Origin: CAZECR01 sp964510495
GTDB taxonomy: Bacteria > Patescibacteriota > Patescibacteriia > Magasanikbacterales > GWA2-37-8
DNA length: 31,475 bases
Direction of reading: 5' to 3'
Assembly (NCBI GenBank): GCA_964510495.1
Contig: CAZECR010000011.1
Span: forward strand, 1 to 31,475
Made by a program: the position numbers and the translations under genes. How positions within the stretch are numbered: position 1 is the first letter of the stretch; each line of letters begins with the position of its first letter. Shown piece by piece: positions 1 through 8,660 of this stretch. The notes below the pieces were generated by a model. It saw nothing but the letters and a program-made list of their open reading frames with translations. It did no database searches and was not told the origin of the DNA.

Positions 1-3000
1 GCTGATCTTGGTTGTACTTTTGCTGGGTTGCAAAAAGCAACACCGGGTGGCATGCAATATACAACAACGTTAGTTAAAAATGATCCTGCTACGTATACGG
101 CTGCTTTGTGTCAAAAAGAATCCGTGGGCTGTTCAGCGTTTACTGGTCCAGCTGGTAGTTCGTATTTTAAAGATCCGCTTATTGCAGGGCAAAAAATTTG
201 TACCTATCAAACCGATGTTGTGGTTAATGGTAATAAATCCAATGGGTGGTTCTGGAAAGGCACAGGTGTTTGTAGTAATAATGCCGGTAAATTCTGCAGT
301 GCTAATGCTGATTGTGGTGGCACGGCAACCTGTCAAAATATTGGTAGTCAACCGTGTTATCCGACCTATATTCAAGAAGGCGCAAGCTATGGCCTGTGGT
401 CATCCGGAGACGGTGCGAAGTATCAAAATTTTGTCGGTGAATGTCCAGTTGCTCAAAATCAGTGTACTGAGTTTGTTGATCCCAACGATAACAATCATGC
501 GTATTACTATATAAAAAATCAAAAGGTTTCAAGCGACGACTGTGATGGTTTGGTCGATCAAAAGAAAGGCTGTATTCTTTTTGACGAAACCAGTAACCCT
601 AACAAGTTCTGGTCGAGTGCGGCCACCTATGCTGCCGGCAATAAACTTGAAAATATTAATGGTGTTCAACCAGTAGCTGCAACAGGAGCTGCTCAAAATG
701 ACACCAATATTCTCATTAAAGTAGAGCGCGACCGTACTTGTGGTGAATGGCTGCAGTGCCGTTCTTCGCACCGTGTTTGGGATACCAAAACAAATAAATG
801 GAAAAATATTTGTGATGATATCGGTAGGTGTAACGCGACACCCACTAATCCTTCTCAGGGAGATTTAACCAATTGTGCAAACTGGGTTGATACTGATTAT
901 GAATATAGTAATCAAATCTTGAGTGCTGAACTGTATACAAATCGCGATGTTAGTTGGAAAGGCATGGATTTCTCAGGCTATTCAATTCCAGGAATTTTCC
1001 CTGCAGAAGAATTGTCACAGGTTAATGTTAGCACTAAAAACAGCTTGCCAGATTGGCGCTTGGTCAAAACAGTGCCGTGTGGCAATGTTAATTGCGCCGA
1101 TGGTAAAACCAAAGACGATGTTGCCTGTAAAGTTGTTGACCCAAACAATCCAGTTTGTGGAAATGGTAATTCAGGAATCTGTTTGAACGGGGTTTGTATG
1201 AGGAATATTACGGGTAAAGCTTCTGATCTTAATACTAATTCGCTCCGCCAAACCTGTCGTGCTTTCCCAGAAAAAGATTCACCATTCCCATACACAACAC
1301 TGACTGATAAGAACTCTTTCTTTGCAAGTGCCCACTTCTGCCAGGAAACAAAAAATCCTACTTCAGATGGAAGCCAGGGCTACCTTTGCGAATGTGACTA
1401 TACTAAGGTTAACTTTGCCGATACATTAACGAGATATTGGAACTATAGTAACCCAAACGGCTCAGTAAATGCTGCTGATCGTGTTGGTGACACCAACGCC
1501 GGTGTTGTTCCTGGGGGGATTTGTCAAGGCGGTGGGCGCGACGGATTTAAATGTGAGGTTGACGATGATTGTTACAAGACAAAAGTAACCAATGGGGTTG
1601 CGACTGCTGTTCTTGATGCTATGAGCAATAAAATTACCGACGGTGTTTGCTTGAAGCAAAAACGCAGCTACAACCTGCTCGGTTGGAAAGGCTTCTGTTT
1701 GGAACAAGATTTGTCTCGTATTATTAATGGTGACCCTACAAAACATCCATGTCTTAGTTGGCTTCCGGTAGACAGCCTGGTTGGTTCAGTTGACGTCAAT
1801 AACTTGTACCCAGAGGCCGGATATAACCCTCCTGCTAATAGCGGACGCTACTTCTGTACCCAGGCTTCGGTTGCAGGCGGTGCGCCGCTCGTGGACGGCA
1901 AGCCAACAGTAGTAGTAAATTCTAATTTGCGCTTTGGTACTGACGACACGTTTAAGGCTCCAGGTAGTGCAAATTTTAATTATGACAATGGTTCAACGAG
2001 CGGATACTTTGTTCGTGATTTTATTGCCGCTACTGATCAAGAAAAGAAGTTCACCAAAGAAGATATTGAAAGAATAGATCTCAAAGTTATTAGTGGCGAC
2101 AATGAGGATCCTGCGGCAGGTAGTTGGTTTTCTATTTGGCCGAATGATCCTACACCTAATGGTGCAAACCCTGATGGCTTGCAAGCAAGTTACAAATTAA
2201 ACCGACTTCAAAATCCACAGAATGGAGTTGCCAATGGCTATGCTGTTACCGGTAAATACCGTCATAATAGTAATGAGTTCTTGCTCCTCTATGGTAGTAA
2301 TAATGGCGATAATGGTGATGCTGCGAACAACGGTCGGTATGTTGATGAAAAAGGTGACTTCTGTGAGTCAAAAGATGGTGGCTGTGACTATATGCATGGC
2401 AATCCGTTCAAAACAAGTGGTTTTGAATCCGAAGCAATTCTTTCCGGTGACGGACAGTTGTGGAATCGCAATAATCCAGCTAAATTGAAAGGCCCTAATG
2501 GAGCGATGTATGGGATGTGTAATGGTCGAAACGATAATTCAGGCTCAGGTAATTGGCATGCTATTAATCTCAAGTTCAATACCGAAGCAGGAGGAACTTT
2601 GATAGGTTATGAAGTTGCGTATTGTGATAACTCTGGTGGCGGCGGTAACATACGTTACGAAGTAAGCTTTAAACTTAAGCAGCTTTGTACATATGTAGAA
2701 GATGCTACGTTGCATTACGCTCAGACTCCTCTAAAGGGAGATACTGCCCCTTGGACAGATCGTCTGTGGAAAAGCGCCAATCATGTTAATTACACAGTAC
2801 CGACTCTTGGGTATACGTACGACACGCTCACTTCACCGTTTGGAAGTTTAGAAATGGGTTTATTTTCTCCACCGTCCAGTCTTTCGCCGATTGTTATGTC
2901 GCCGTTTGGGGTTCAAACCGTCTGTACCGATATGAACAAAACTGTTTGTCCGACATTTTTCGCCGATACCATCTCCAAGAACAATCCAGCGGTAAACGGT

Positions 3001-4068
3001 TTCACTGTTGGTTCGCCTTATGCTTGTCCTAGGACCGCAACTAATCCGAACGGACTCTGTTATCAAACTACCCCGATGGGCGAAACGTATACCATGGCTA
3101 GTAGTCTTGCTTCAGGAAGAGAGATTTTCCAAGGTGAGGCTTCCTTGAGCGGTTTGTTTGCTCGTGTGTATGGTCTTAACTACTTTAATTACGCCAACAC
3201 CGGAACTGATCGTGTGTGGAGATCAACTGATTCGCCTTATGATATTACGGAAACTGCCGAAAATCCTGTTAAACCTCCGGTTGTATTTCCGCTCGGTGAA
3301 TGTAATTCGCTGGAACAATGTATCGAAGACAATAGAGAGCCTGGAGTTACAATTAACGATCGATCGGATCGTGATGTAAAAATAACAAGTAAGACAGGCC
3401 ATGTTTTTCTGAAGTTCTTTGCCTTTGCAGATGCAAATCATATGCCGCTCCGAAAAATTTCAGTTGACTGGGGAGATCGACCAACTCCATCGGATTATTC
3501 CGGGCTGTATCGTAATCATCGCGGTTTCGCTCCGGCAGCATGTGTACAGGTCGCAGCGGGTAAGCCTAAACAGTGTCAGGTTAGTGAACTCCAAGATAAA
3601 AGTTGTACAACTAATGCCGATTGTGGAGCTGGCAATACGTGTGATACGGACTCGGGAGTAAATCGTTGTATTGTAAAGCGAACCACGGAGGCTACCTGTA
3701 GTACCGACGATGACTGCTCGGTTGCCCCGATCTGTCTGGCGTCAACAGTTGCCCCAAGTTTTGGTCGTATTCTTGATCAGACATGCGACAGTTCATACTT
3801 CCAATTTGATCACGTCTATCAGTGTGACGCCAGAACTGCCAAGATTTATCCGTCTAATGAGTGTGGTTCTAATCCAGAACTGTACCCCAATGGTTGCTGT
3901 CGGTTTAAACCAGCAGTACGTGTTGAAGATAATTGGGGGTGGTGTACGGGTACGTGTCGAACTGGTGGAGGTTGTTACAACAAACCAGCTGGCCTGAATG
4001 AGTGTAATACTGACAAAGCGTGGGTTAAATTTAGTCACGACGTTATCTTACCGGCAACCAAGCCATAA
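1..4068 (+). CDS. Giant Cys-rich secreted/surface protein (5' partial)
   Basis: The reading frame is open from the first base, so the true start lies upstream; 1355 C-terminal residues are visible. I do not recognise a named family for the whole protein. It is rich in Cys, Asn, Gly and Asp. It carries several short disulfide-type modules of the pattern C-x(5-6)-DC-x(3-5)-C, for example CSANADCGGTATC (about residue 98), CTTNADCGAGNTC (about 1202) and CSTDDDCSVAPIC (about 1232). The last 200 residues look like a PKD-like beta-sandwich: strand ISVDWGD (about 1154), a late FDHVYQC and a final strand VRVEDNWGWC, with the Cys-rich modules inserted in the middle. No membrane segment is visible near the C-terminus. 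An extracellular, disulfide-stabilised adhesin or surface protein is inferred. Large Cys-rich genes next to VirB6/VirB4 operons suit CPR genomes. It ends at a strong terminator and is probably a separate transcript from the genes after it. Confidence 0.8.
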   Translation, partial: ADLGCTFAGLQKATPGGMQYTTTLVKNDPATYTAALCQKESVGCSAFTGPAGSSYFKDPLIAGQKICTYQTDVVVNGNKSNGWFWKGTGVCSNNAGKFCSANADCGGTATCQNIGSQPCYPTYIQEGASYGLWSSGDGAKYQNFVGECPVAQNQCTEFVDPNDNNHAYYYIKNQKVSSDDCDGLVDQKKGCILFDETSNPNKFWSSAATYAAGNKLENINGVQPVAATGAAQNDTNILIKVERDRTCGEWLQCRSSHRVWDTKTNKWKNICDDIGRCNATPTNPSQGDLTNCANWVDTDYEYSNQILSAELYTNRDVSWKGMDFSGYSIPGIFPAEELSQVNVSTKNSLPDWRLVKTVPCGNVNCADGKTKDDVACKVVDPNNPVCGNGNSGICLNGVCMRNITGKASDLNTNSLRQTCRAFPEKDSPFPYTTLTDKNSFFASAHFCQETKNPTSDGSQGYLCECDYTKVNFADTLTRYWNYSNPNGSVNAADRVGDTNAGVVPGGICQGGGRDGFKCEVDDDCYKTKVTNGVATAVLDAMSNKITDGVCLKQKRSYNLLGWKGFCLEQDLSRIINGDPTKHPCLSWLPVDSLVGSVDVNNLYPEAGYNPPANSGRYFCTQASVAGGAPLVDGKPTVVVNSNLRFGTDDTFKAPGSANFNYDNGSTSGYFVRDFIAATDQEKKFTKEDIERIDLKVISGDNEDPAAGSWFSIWPNDPTPNGANPDGLQASYKLNRLQNPQNGVANGYAVTGKYRHNSNEFLLLYGSNNGDNGDAANNGRYVDEKGDFCESKDGGCDYMHGNPFKTSGFESEAILSGDGQLWNRNNPAKLKGPNGAMYGMCNGRNDNSGSGNWHAINLKFNTEAGGTLIGYEVAYCDNSGGGGNIRYEVSFKLKQLCTYVEDATLHYAQTPLKGDTAPWTDRLWKSANHVNYTVPTLGYTYDTLTSPFGSLEMGLFSPPSSLSPIVMSPFGVQTVCTDMNKTVCPTFFADTISKNNPAVNGFTVGSPYACPRTATNPNGLCYQTTPMGETYTMASSLASGREIFQGEASLSGLFARVYGLNYFNYANTGTDRVWRSTDSPYDITETAENPVKPPVVFPLGECNSLEQCIEDNREPGVTINDRSDRDVKITSKTGHVFLKFFAFADANHMPLRKISVDWGDRPTPSDYSGLYRNHRGFAPAACVQVAAGKPKQCQVSELQDKSCTTNADCGAGNTCDTDSGVNRCIVKRTTEATCSTDDDCSVAPICLASTVAPSFGRILDQTCDSSYFQFDHVYQCDARTAKIYPSNECGSNPELYPNGCCRFKPAVRVEDNWGWCTGTCRTGGGCYNKPAGLNECNTDKAWVKFSHDVILPATKP

Positions 4069-4080
4069 CTAAAAACAACT

Positions 4081-4118
4081 GAAAATAAAAATCCCCTAAA
4101 ATGGGGATTTTTATTTTC
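4081..4118. terminator. Bidirectional intrinsic terminator
   Basis: A perfect 16-bp inverted repeat (4081-4096 with 4103-4118) has a 6-nt loop and the core ATCCCC/GGGGAT. T-runs flank it on both strands. It lies 12 nt after the stop of the Cys-rich protein gene and about 100 nt after the stop of the convergent lipoprotein gene, so it can end both transcripts. Confidence 0.9.
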
Positions 4119-4157
4119 TGTAAAAAGGGAACCGGTATTTTCTCTTTTTAAAAGAAT

Positions 4158-4210
4158 GAGCAGGTCAGGTGCGAAGCACGAGCCTGCTCGAGATGGTCAG
4201 CGGTTTGACC
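4158..4210. repeat. GC-rich nested palindromes 3' of the minus-strand lipoprotein gene
   Basis: There are two hairpins. The first is GAGCAGG (4158-4164) with CCTGCTC (4183-4189), enclosing an inner GTGC-gaa-GCAC stem (4169-4179). The second is GGTCA (4195-4199) with TGACC (4206-4210). They lie just after the stop of the minus-strand lipoprotein gene and share its GC-rich composition. They are probably 3' UTR structure or part of the same inserted segment. There is no T-run directly beside them; the terminator at 4081-4118 is further on. Confidence 0.55.
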
Positions 4211-4217
4211 ACCGGTG

Positions 4218-4799
4218 CTAGGGAGCTGCATGCCGCCCCCACAAGAACCCTAGGTCAGACGGGGTGAGTCCCGTCTCGTCGTCTCGTCCGACGGGGCGGA
4301 AGATCCCGCCTTCGTTGGACAAGTAGGCCTCGCCCAGCTGGTTGAAGCTGAGGATCAGGTTGATGGTGCCGAGGTTGTTGGCGCCGTCATCCTGGATCAC
4401 GCCGATGCAGTGGAATCCCTGCACCGAAGGACGAGTGGACACGAAGTGAGCCGGGTAGACCAGCTGGTTCTGCCAGGTCTTCCCATCGTCGTTCCACCCG
4501 AACTTCCAGCTGTTCTTGCCAACGCGGTTGAGCTCAGGGACGATGTCGTTGCAGCCCGTGCCAGGGTTCGGCGGGCCCTCAGCGTCCTTGGTCAAGGGCT
4601 GCAGACGGTGGATAATCCCATCGTCACCGGGGGCCAGCTTGCCCACGGTCGGATCGATGGAATCGGGCGGGCGCCGGTTGGTGAATTCACCGTACTCCGG
4701 TGCCCAGTCGGCCAACTCCGGCGTGCTGCAGCCGAAGGAAAGGGTGAGCGCGAGGATGGCGGCGATGATGGGGGGTGCGGACCTCCAGATCACGGTCAT
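4218..4799 (-). CDS. Putative lipoprotein, GC-rich, unknown function (193 aa)
   Basis: I do not recognise the family. The start at 4799 is chosen because GGAGGT lies 6 nt upstream and the N-terminus then reads as a signal peptide. A longer start at 4829 is possible but has no ribosome site. The hydrophobic stretch IIAAILALTLSFGC (residues 11-24) ends in a Cys followed by Ser-Thr, like a lipoprotein signal, although the -3/-2 residues Ser-Phe are not the classic Leu-Ala/Ser. After C24 there are only two more cysteines, C83 and C131, which could form one disulfide. The mature part is polar, with many Gly, Asn and Asp. Base composition is far richer in G+C than the flanking Cys-rich protein gene and VirB6-like gene, with mostly G/C third positions. 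It is divergent from another GC-rich lipoprotein gene at 5136, and both sit between the Cys-rich surface gene and the secretion operon. Envelope location is inferred; the function is unknown. Confidence 0.75.
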   Translation of the reverse strand: MTVIWRSAPPIIAAILALTLSFGCSTPELADWAPEYGEFTNRRPPDSIDPTVGKLAPGDDGIIHRLQPLTKDAEGPPNPGTGCNDIVPELNRVGKNSWKFGWNDDGKTWQNQLVYPAHFVSTRPSVQGFHCIGVIQDDGANNLGTINLILSFNQLGEAYLSNEGGIFRPVGRDDETGLTPSDLGFLWGRHAAP

Positions 4800-4803
4800 G
4801 TTG

Positions 4804-4809
4804 TACCTC
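4804..4809 (-). promoter_or_regulatory. Strong ribosome binding site for the minus-strand lipoprotein
   Basis: On the minus strand GGAGGT stands about 6 nt before the ATG at 4799. It decides the start in favour of 4799 over the upstream in-frame ATG at 4829. Most AT-leaning genes in the window have no comparable site. Confidence 0.7.
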
Positions 4810-5122
4810 CAAGGCACGGGGGACACCAATGCAGGAGATGATCTTCCTACATCTTGCTAAGAGCACTATATATGCCTTCGGCAAGATTTAGGAAGAAGAT
4901 GCTTAAGTAGTGTTTTAAAAAGAACGTAACTAATTAAACTACTATACTTTAGCTAGAAATTCTATAAATCTGTCAAGTGCTACTATCACATATTTAGCTA
5001 GTTATAGCAATAAATCATTGTGGATAAGTTAATTTTTTAGCTCATTTTGAGCATGATAATGTAAAAGTTAGAAATTGACAAAAAAAGGTAACTCAGCTAG
5101 TTTGGGTATGCACCTCAACAAA

Positions 5123-5128
5123 AGGAGT
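5123..5128 (+). promoter_or_regulatory. Ribosome binding site for the plus-strand lipoprotein
   Basis: AAGGAG stands about 7 nt before the ATG at 5136. It supports that start over any upstream codon and matches the strong sites seen in front of the other GC-rich genes. Confidence 0.65.
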
Positions 5129-5135
5129 CTTTATT

Positions 5136-5684
5136 ATGCACGAGAGAAGATTGCTTCTGGCCATTTCTGCTCTCTTCGCTCTGGGCGCCTGTGGCGACCC
5201 GTGTGCAGAGGGCAGCCCTCAGCTCATGATCATCGACGACGTGAAGGGTGGCGATGTCGTGGGGAGCGCCAAGCAGCTCCTCATGCACATCCGTACCTCG
5301 AATGCCGACCCGATCTGCGAGGTGAACATCGGACAGCTGGTCGCGAACATCGGGGGTAGCGTGAAGTTCGAGAGCATCCAGCTCTACTCCCGGCCGGACC
5401 TGAGCGAGCTCTCCCGTCTCGCGGAGGGCGTCGGGGGCGACAATCAGGTCTACTACCTGGTCAGGAGCGACAACGGCTTCTGGGTTACCCTGCCGCCGAA
5501 CAGCCCGGTATTCGATCTGTATGTGGCGGGTGACTCCCGTCTGCTGGTCGGCTCAGCGCAGGCCATCATCCGGGGGCTCCTCTACAAGACCAACCCGTCG
5601 CCGCGCTACGACTACATCCTCGGCACCCCTCGCCAGACCTCCTACAACTTGGCGGGTCCGTCGTTCGTCTTCAAGCGGCAGTAG
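5136..5684 (+). CDS. Putative lipoprotein, GC-rich, unknown function (182 aa)
   Basis: I do not recognise the family. The N-terminus MHERRLLLAISALFALGAC is a textbook bacterial lipoprotein signal: positive residues, a hydrophobic core, and lipobox LGAC with C19 as the lipidated Cys. Only two further cysteines follow (C23 and C61), the same count as in the divergent partner at 4218-4799. The mature part mixes hydrophobic beta-like segments (SVKFESIQLYSR, NQVYYLVRSDNGFWVTLP) with an Asp/Gly-rich start, and probably forms one compact beta-rich domain. A ribosome binding site is present. G+C and codon use are much higher than in the VirB6-like gene 240 bp downstream, so recent transfer or a separate expression class is likely. 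A bulged palindrome and then a strong terminator close the gene. A surface or periplasm-like location is inferred; the function is unknown. Confidence 0.8.
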   Translation: MHERRLLLAISALFALGACGDPCAEGSPQLMIIDDVKGGDVVGSAKQLLMHIRTSNADPICEVNIGQLVANIGGSVKFESIQLYSRPDLSELSRLAEGVGGDNQVYYLVRSDNGFWVTLPPNSPVFDLYVAGDSRLLVGSAQAIIRGLLYKTNPSPRYDYILGTPRQTSYNLAGPSFVFKRQ

Positions 5685-5734
5685 CTTATGCCGCTCAATT
5701 CACCAGGTGCAAGGCAATTGCATCATCGGCTCGC

Positions 5735-5790
5735 CCAGGCGCAGCCACTACCAGTCGTTCTAAGGTTTTGGAACTACTGGTAGCGCCTGG
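5735..5790. repeat. Long bulged GC-rich palindrome after lipoprotein gene
   Basis: CCAGGCGC (5735-5742) pairs with GCGCCTGG (5783-5790). CTACCAGT (5748-5755) pairs with ACTGGTAG (5776-5783), and an inner GTTC/GAAC extends that stem. A 5-nt bulge (AGCCA) sits on the left arm only. The structure starts 50 nt after the lipoprotein stop and precedes a separate terminator. It resembles the folded ends of gene cassettes, but the integron core boxes are missing. Confidence 0.6.
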
Positions 5791-5803
5791 ATAAGCTTCT
5801 TCT

Positions 5804-5835
5804 AAAAAACATTCTACCTTGCTAGAATGTTTTTT
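5804..5835 (+). terminator. Intrinsic terminator
   Basis: A perfect 13-bp stem, AAAAAACATTCTA (5804-5816) with TAGAATGTTTTTT (5823-5835), has the 6-nt loop CCTTGC and a T-run at the end. It ends the lipoprotein transcript and insulates the secretion operon promoter that follows. Confidence 0.9.
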
Positions 5836-5866
5836 AATTTAAATATTTTCTGCTTATCCCCATACA

Positions 5867-5895
5867 TTGTTGCACCTCAAAAAATGTGCTATACT
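5867..5895 (+). promoter_or_regulatory. Promoter of the secretion operon (extended -10)
   Basis: TTGTTG (5867-5872) and TATACT (5890-5895) are separated by 17 nt, with TG one base before the -10, giving TGCTATACT. The expected transcription start is near 5902, about 22 nt before the GTG at 5925. The same TGCTATACT occurs before the histidine kinase gene and the Nramp-related gene. Confidence 0.65.
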
Positions 5896-5924
5896 ACGTT
5901 CAGTTTTGATTTATAATTTTTCTT

Positions 5925-8657
5925 GTGTTCGCGAACGTCGCTTCTAAACTTCAGGCGCTCGGTTCATTCCTTCGCCTCCGCCGTAAATGGATTGGAATTT
6001 TTTTGCTTGTTTTGTTCGTTGGTGGAGTAGCTGTTTCAATTTTTGCTCCACCCGCTTTAGCTCAAACTGCTGGTGCTGCAGGCATAATATCAGTTGATTT
6101 TTGGCTCGGTTTATTCGCTACCGTTATCTTGGCTATCGCCGGCTTATTTATCAAGCTTACGATATTTATTTTAACGTTTATTATTACGCTTGCGGGGTAT
6201 AATGGGTATCTTGATTCCACCGCGGTAAATGTTGGGTGGGTAATGGTCCGTGACTTCACTAACATGGGCTTTGTAGTCATACTTTTAGTCATTGCGTTTG
6301 GTACTATTCTTGGTAGCGAAAGTTACGAATGGAAAAAATTGCTGGGTAAATTTGTTTTCACTGCTATCATTGTTAATTTTAGTCGTACAATTTGTGGTGT
6401 TATCATCGATCTTGCCCAGATTGTCATGACCACGTTTGTAAACGGCATTGCCGCTACTGCCGGCGGCAACCTTATCAATGCGTTTCAACTCAACAAAATT
6501 TTAGAACTGGCCGATGGGGTTACGCCCGACAAATTTACTGCCTCAGCTCAATTTATTGCTGCAGTGGGTGGTATTACTTTTGCAGCCATGGTCATGGGGG
6601 TAATGCTTACTTTTTTGTACATGCTCATTCAGCGCATGGTAGTGCTATGGGTGCTCATTGTGCTTTCTCCTTTGGCTTTTGTCCTTAGCATCTTACCTGC
6701 AACACAATCTTTTTCTAGCAAGTGGTGGAGTCAGTTTACGTCCAATGTTATCACGGGACCAGTTTTGCTATTTTTTATTTGGCTTTCGTTCGTAACGCTT
6801 GGTAGTGGAGACATTAGTAGTGATATTGCGAATCATTCAACAGCGCCAAATAGAATCGATCAAGATGTCACTGCAGGGTCAGGAGTAGCCGGCGCTGCTC
6901 AATCGGCCGGTATTTCATTTATCATGACCTGGTCAAAAATGGCCAGTTTTGCCATCGCGATTGGCATGTTAATGGTTGGTGCGAAAGCAGCCAGCGAACT
7001 TGGTGGTTATGGGGCTGATGCTGTTAGCGGTGGTCTTGATTTTGGCAAGAAAGTATTTGGCTATGCCAGTGGTCTTAATGCCGCAAAATGGACTGGTTCC
7101 AATGTAGTTGCTCCGGCTGCAAAGTGGGCAGCCATGAATGCTCCATTAGTGGGTGGTAATAATTGGGTTAACCTCGGTAAATCTATTAAAGGTGCAGCAG
7201 GTGTTGTAATGGGAAAGCTTGATGAGGAACGAAACAAAAAAGCTGCAAGTTTGGAAAAAGATTATGGTATTTTTGGAAAACTAGGAGCAATGATGATTGA
7301 AACAGGCGGACGCAAAGCAAAACGTGCCGAAGATTGGGAGAAAGCGGCTGAAAATCAACATAAAGTAGTTGAAGAGTCATATAGTACCAGTAAATCGTGG
7401 GGAGGTATGGCAAAGCTCTCGACTGGTATCGATGCTCATTTGGCAGAAGAATTGAGTCATGAAAAAAAGGAATTAAAGTATGCGGAGGGAAGAAAAGCGA
7501 AGCTTCAAAATGATCATGAGGTGCTTGCTAAAACAGGTAAGCATACGAGCTATGGTGAGCGTGAGCATGCTGTCTTTGAAACTGAGGCAAAATATGCCAT
7601 TCTTCGTGAAGAAGAAGAGCTGCTTAAGCGTAATTCTGTAGCTGAGGCTCAGGCTAGTGAGTATGAGAATAAAGGAGAATTTTTGCGCGCAGAAGCTATT
7701 CGAAAAGCTGCCGGTGTTGAGACATTAAAGAAAAATAGTGAACTATACCACAATTTGAATCATGATGAACGCATGGCTCAGGAAGAAATATTGATGAGTA
7801 AAATTGCTGATATAAAACCTGAAGAAGGTAAGACTCCTGAAGCAAAGAAGCTGCTCGAAGCACAAAGAAAGAAATTACAACAACAAAAAATTGCATTAAC
7901 CATAGAAAATGTTAAAGATAGCGCCGAAGCGTCACGCTCAGGTCGCCTCGCTTCTCTTAAAAAAACCGATTTCCTAGATGAGGAGCATGGAGTTGACGAA
8001 AAAAATCGTTTGCGAGCAGAGCTTACTCGTCAGTTAGGTGAGTATGTACGTGAGGGTGAAGAGCCGGCCGCTATCCAGAAGTGGAATGATTCATTTAGGG
8101 ATGAAGACAGTAAACAAGCGGCTTTGCGCGCATTGAATCAAGCTTATAAAGATGCTGCCGGCCAAGGTGATTTTGCGGGTATTGACTTGATCGATAATAA
8201 AATAGTTAAAGGTAAGTTGGTTTTAAATTGGAAGACAAAAGCACCTGACGACGCTGGTTCGGCTGCTTATTGGGCATCACACGCCAGTAAGGTTGATAAA
8301 GTTGCTTCAATGGGTAATATGGATGCCGACGGCCATCTAAATGGGTTTGGTCAGCGTGGTCAAATTGCAATTTCTGAATTTTATCGCGGTAAAGACTCGC
8401 GTTCGGTATCTAGTATGGATAAAGCCGTCTATTCTGATTGGAATAGCGCCAAGGTAACTCCTGCTAATGCAGACGGTTATATGGAGGCTTTAAAGGCCAT
8501 GGAAGGAACTATGAAAGAAGATGGTTTTAAAGCCCACTTAGAATTAACTCAGAGTCTGCTAGCCAGGCTCAAAGCCGTTGGCGTAAAAGAGACAGCAATC
8601 TTAAATAAGTTTGAAAGAATAGCTCGAGAAAAACCTTCTCGACCGACAAAAAAGTAG
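5925..8657 (+). CDS. VirB6/TrbL-like type IV secretion membrane protein with long coiled-coil tail
   Basis: The first 370 residues or so form a polytopic membrane domain. It has a signal-like segment (about 23-46), then hydrophobic segments near 56-90, 103-125, 136-165, 205-260, 270-290 and 330-350, with a Trp-rich WKKLLGKF loop between them. This matches the VirB6/TrbL/TraG-N class that forms the inner membrane channel of conjugation-type machines. From about residue 420 to the end the protein is soluble, very rich in Glu, Lys and Ala, and mostly predicted coiled coil, which makes it far longer than a typical VirB6 of 300-400 residues. The start is GTG at 5925, a fixed distance from the promoter; there is no visible Shine-Dalgarno sequence. 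It is the first gene of a tight operon leading to PrgI and VirB4, which supports a channel role. The class is confident; the exact family name is less so. Confidence 0.75.
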   Translation: MFANVASKLQALGSFLRLRRKWIGIFLLVLFVGGVAVSIFAPPALAQTAGAAGIISVDFWLGLFATVILAIAGLFIKLTIFILTFIITLAGYNGYLDSTAVNVGWVMVRDFTNMGFVVILLVIAFGTILGSESYEWKKLLGKFVFTAIIVNFSRTICGVIIDLAQIVMTTFVNGIAATAGGNLINAFQLNKILELADGVTPDKFTASAQFIAAVGGITFAAMVMGVMLTFLYMLIQRMVVLWVLIVLSPLAFVLSILPATQSFSSKWWSQFTSNVITGPVLLFFIWLSFVTLGSGDISSDIANHSTAPNRIDQDVTAGSGVAGAAQSAGISFIMTWSKMASFAIAIGMLMVGAKAASELGGYGADAVSGGLDFGKKVFGYASGLNAAKWTGSNVVAPAAKWAAMNAPLVGGNNWVNLGKSIKGAAGVVMGKLDEERNKKAASLEKDYGIFGKLGAMMIETGGRKAKRAEDWEKAAENQHKVVEESYSTSKSWGGMAKLSTGIDAHLAEELSHEKKELKYAEGRKAKLQNDHEVLAKTGKHTSYGEREHAVFETEAKYAILREEEELLKRNSVAEAQASEYENKGEFLRAEAIRKAAGVETLKKNSELYHNLNHDERMAQEEILMSKIADIKPEEGKTPEAKKLLEAQRKKLQQQKIALTIENVKDSAEASRSGRLASLKKTDFLDEEHGVDEKNRLRAELTRQLGEYVREGEEPAAIQKWNDSFRDEDSKQAALRALNQAYKDAAGQGDFAGIDLIDNKIVKGKLVLNWKTKAPDDAGSAAYWASHASKVDKVASMGNMDADGHLNGFGQRGQIAISEFYRGKDSRSVSSMDKAVYSDWNSAKVTPANADGYMEALKAMEGTMKEDGFKAHLELTQSLLARLKAVGVKETAILNKFERIAREKPSRPTKK

Positions 8658-8660
8658 CAT

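Larger units (their letters stand above)
4800..5135. promoter_or_regulatory. AT-rich divergent regulatory region between two lipoprotein genes
   Basis: This 336-bp gap has no gene. An inverted repeat ATCTTGC (4851-4857) / GCAAGAT (4881-4887) encloses a minus-strand -10-like TATAGT (4865-4870), so it could be an operator or a leader hairpin for the minus-strand gene. TTTAGCTAG occurs exactly at 4948-4956 and 4993-5001, with partial copies at 5036-5043 (TTTAGCTC) and 5092-5100 (CTCAGCTAG). The first two copies are 45 bp apart and the third 43 bp further on. For the plus-strand gene, TTGACA at 5075-5080 followed after 17 nt by TAGTTT (5098-5103) is a possible but weak promoter. The assignments are inference. 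Confidence 0.45.

Noticed and set aside
4410..4860. Plus-strand open frames opposite the minus-strand lipoprotein
   Set aside because: They are Arg/Gly/Val-rich, with no ribosome site or family motif, while the minus frame has GGAGGT and a signal peptide.
5735..5790. Integron attC site
   Set aside because: It has the right size and a bulge, but no GTTRRRY or RYYYAAC boxes at its ends and no integrase nearby. Kept only as a palindrome.
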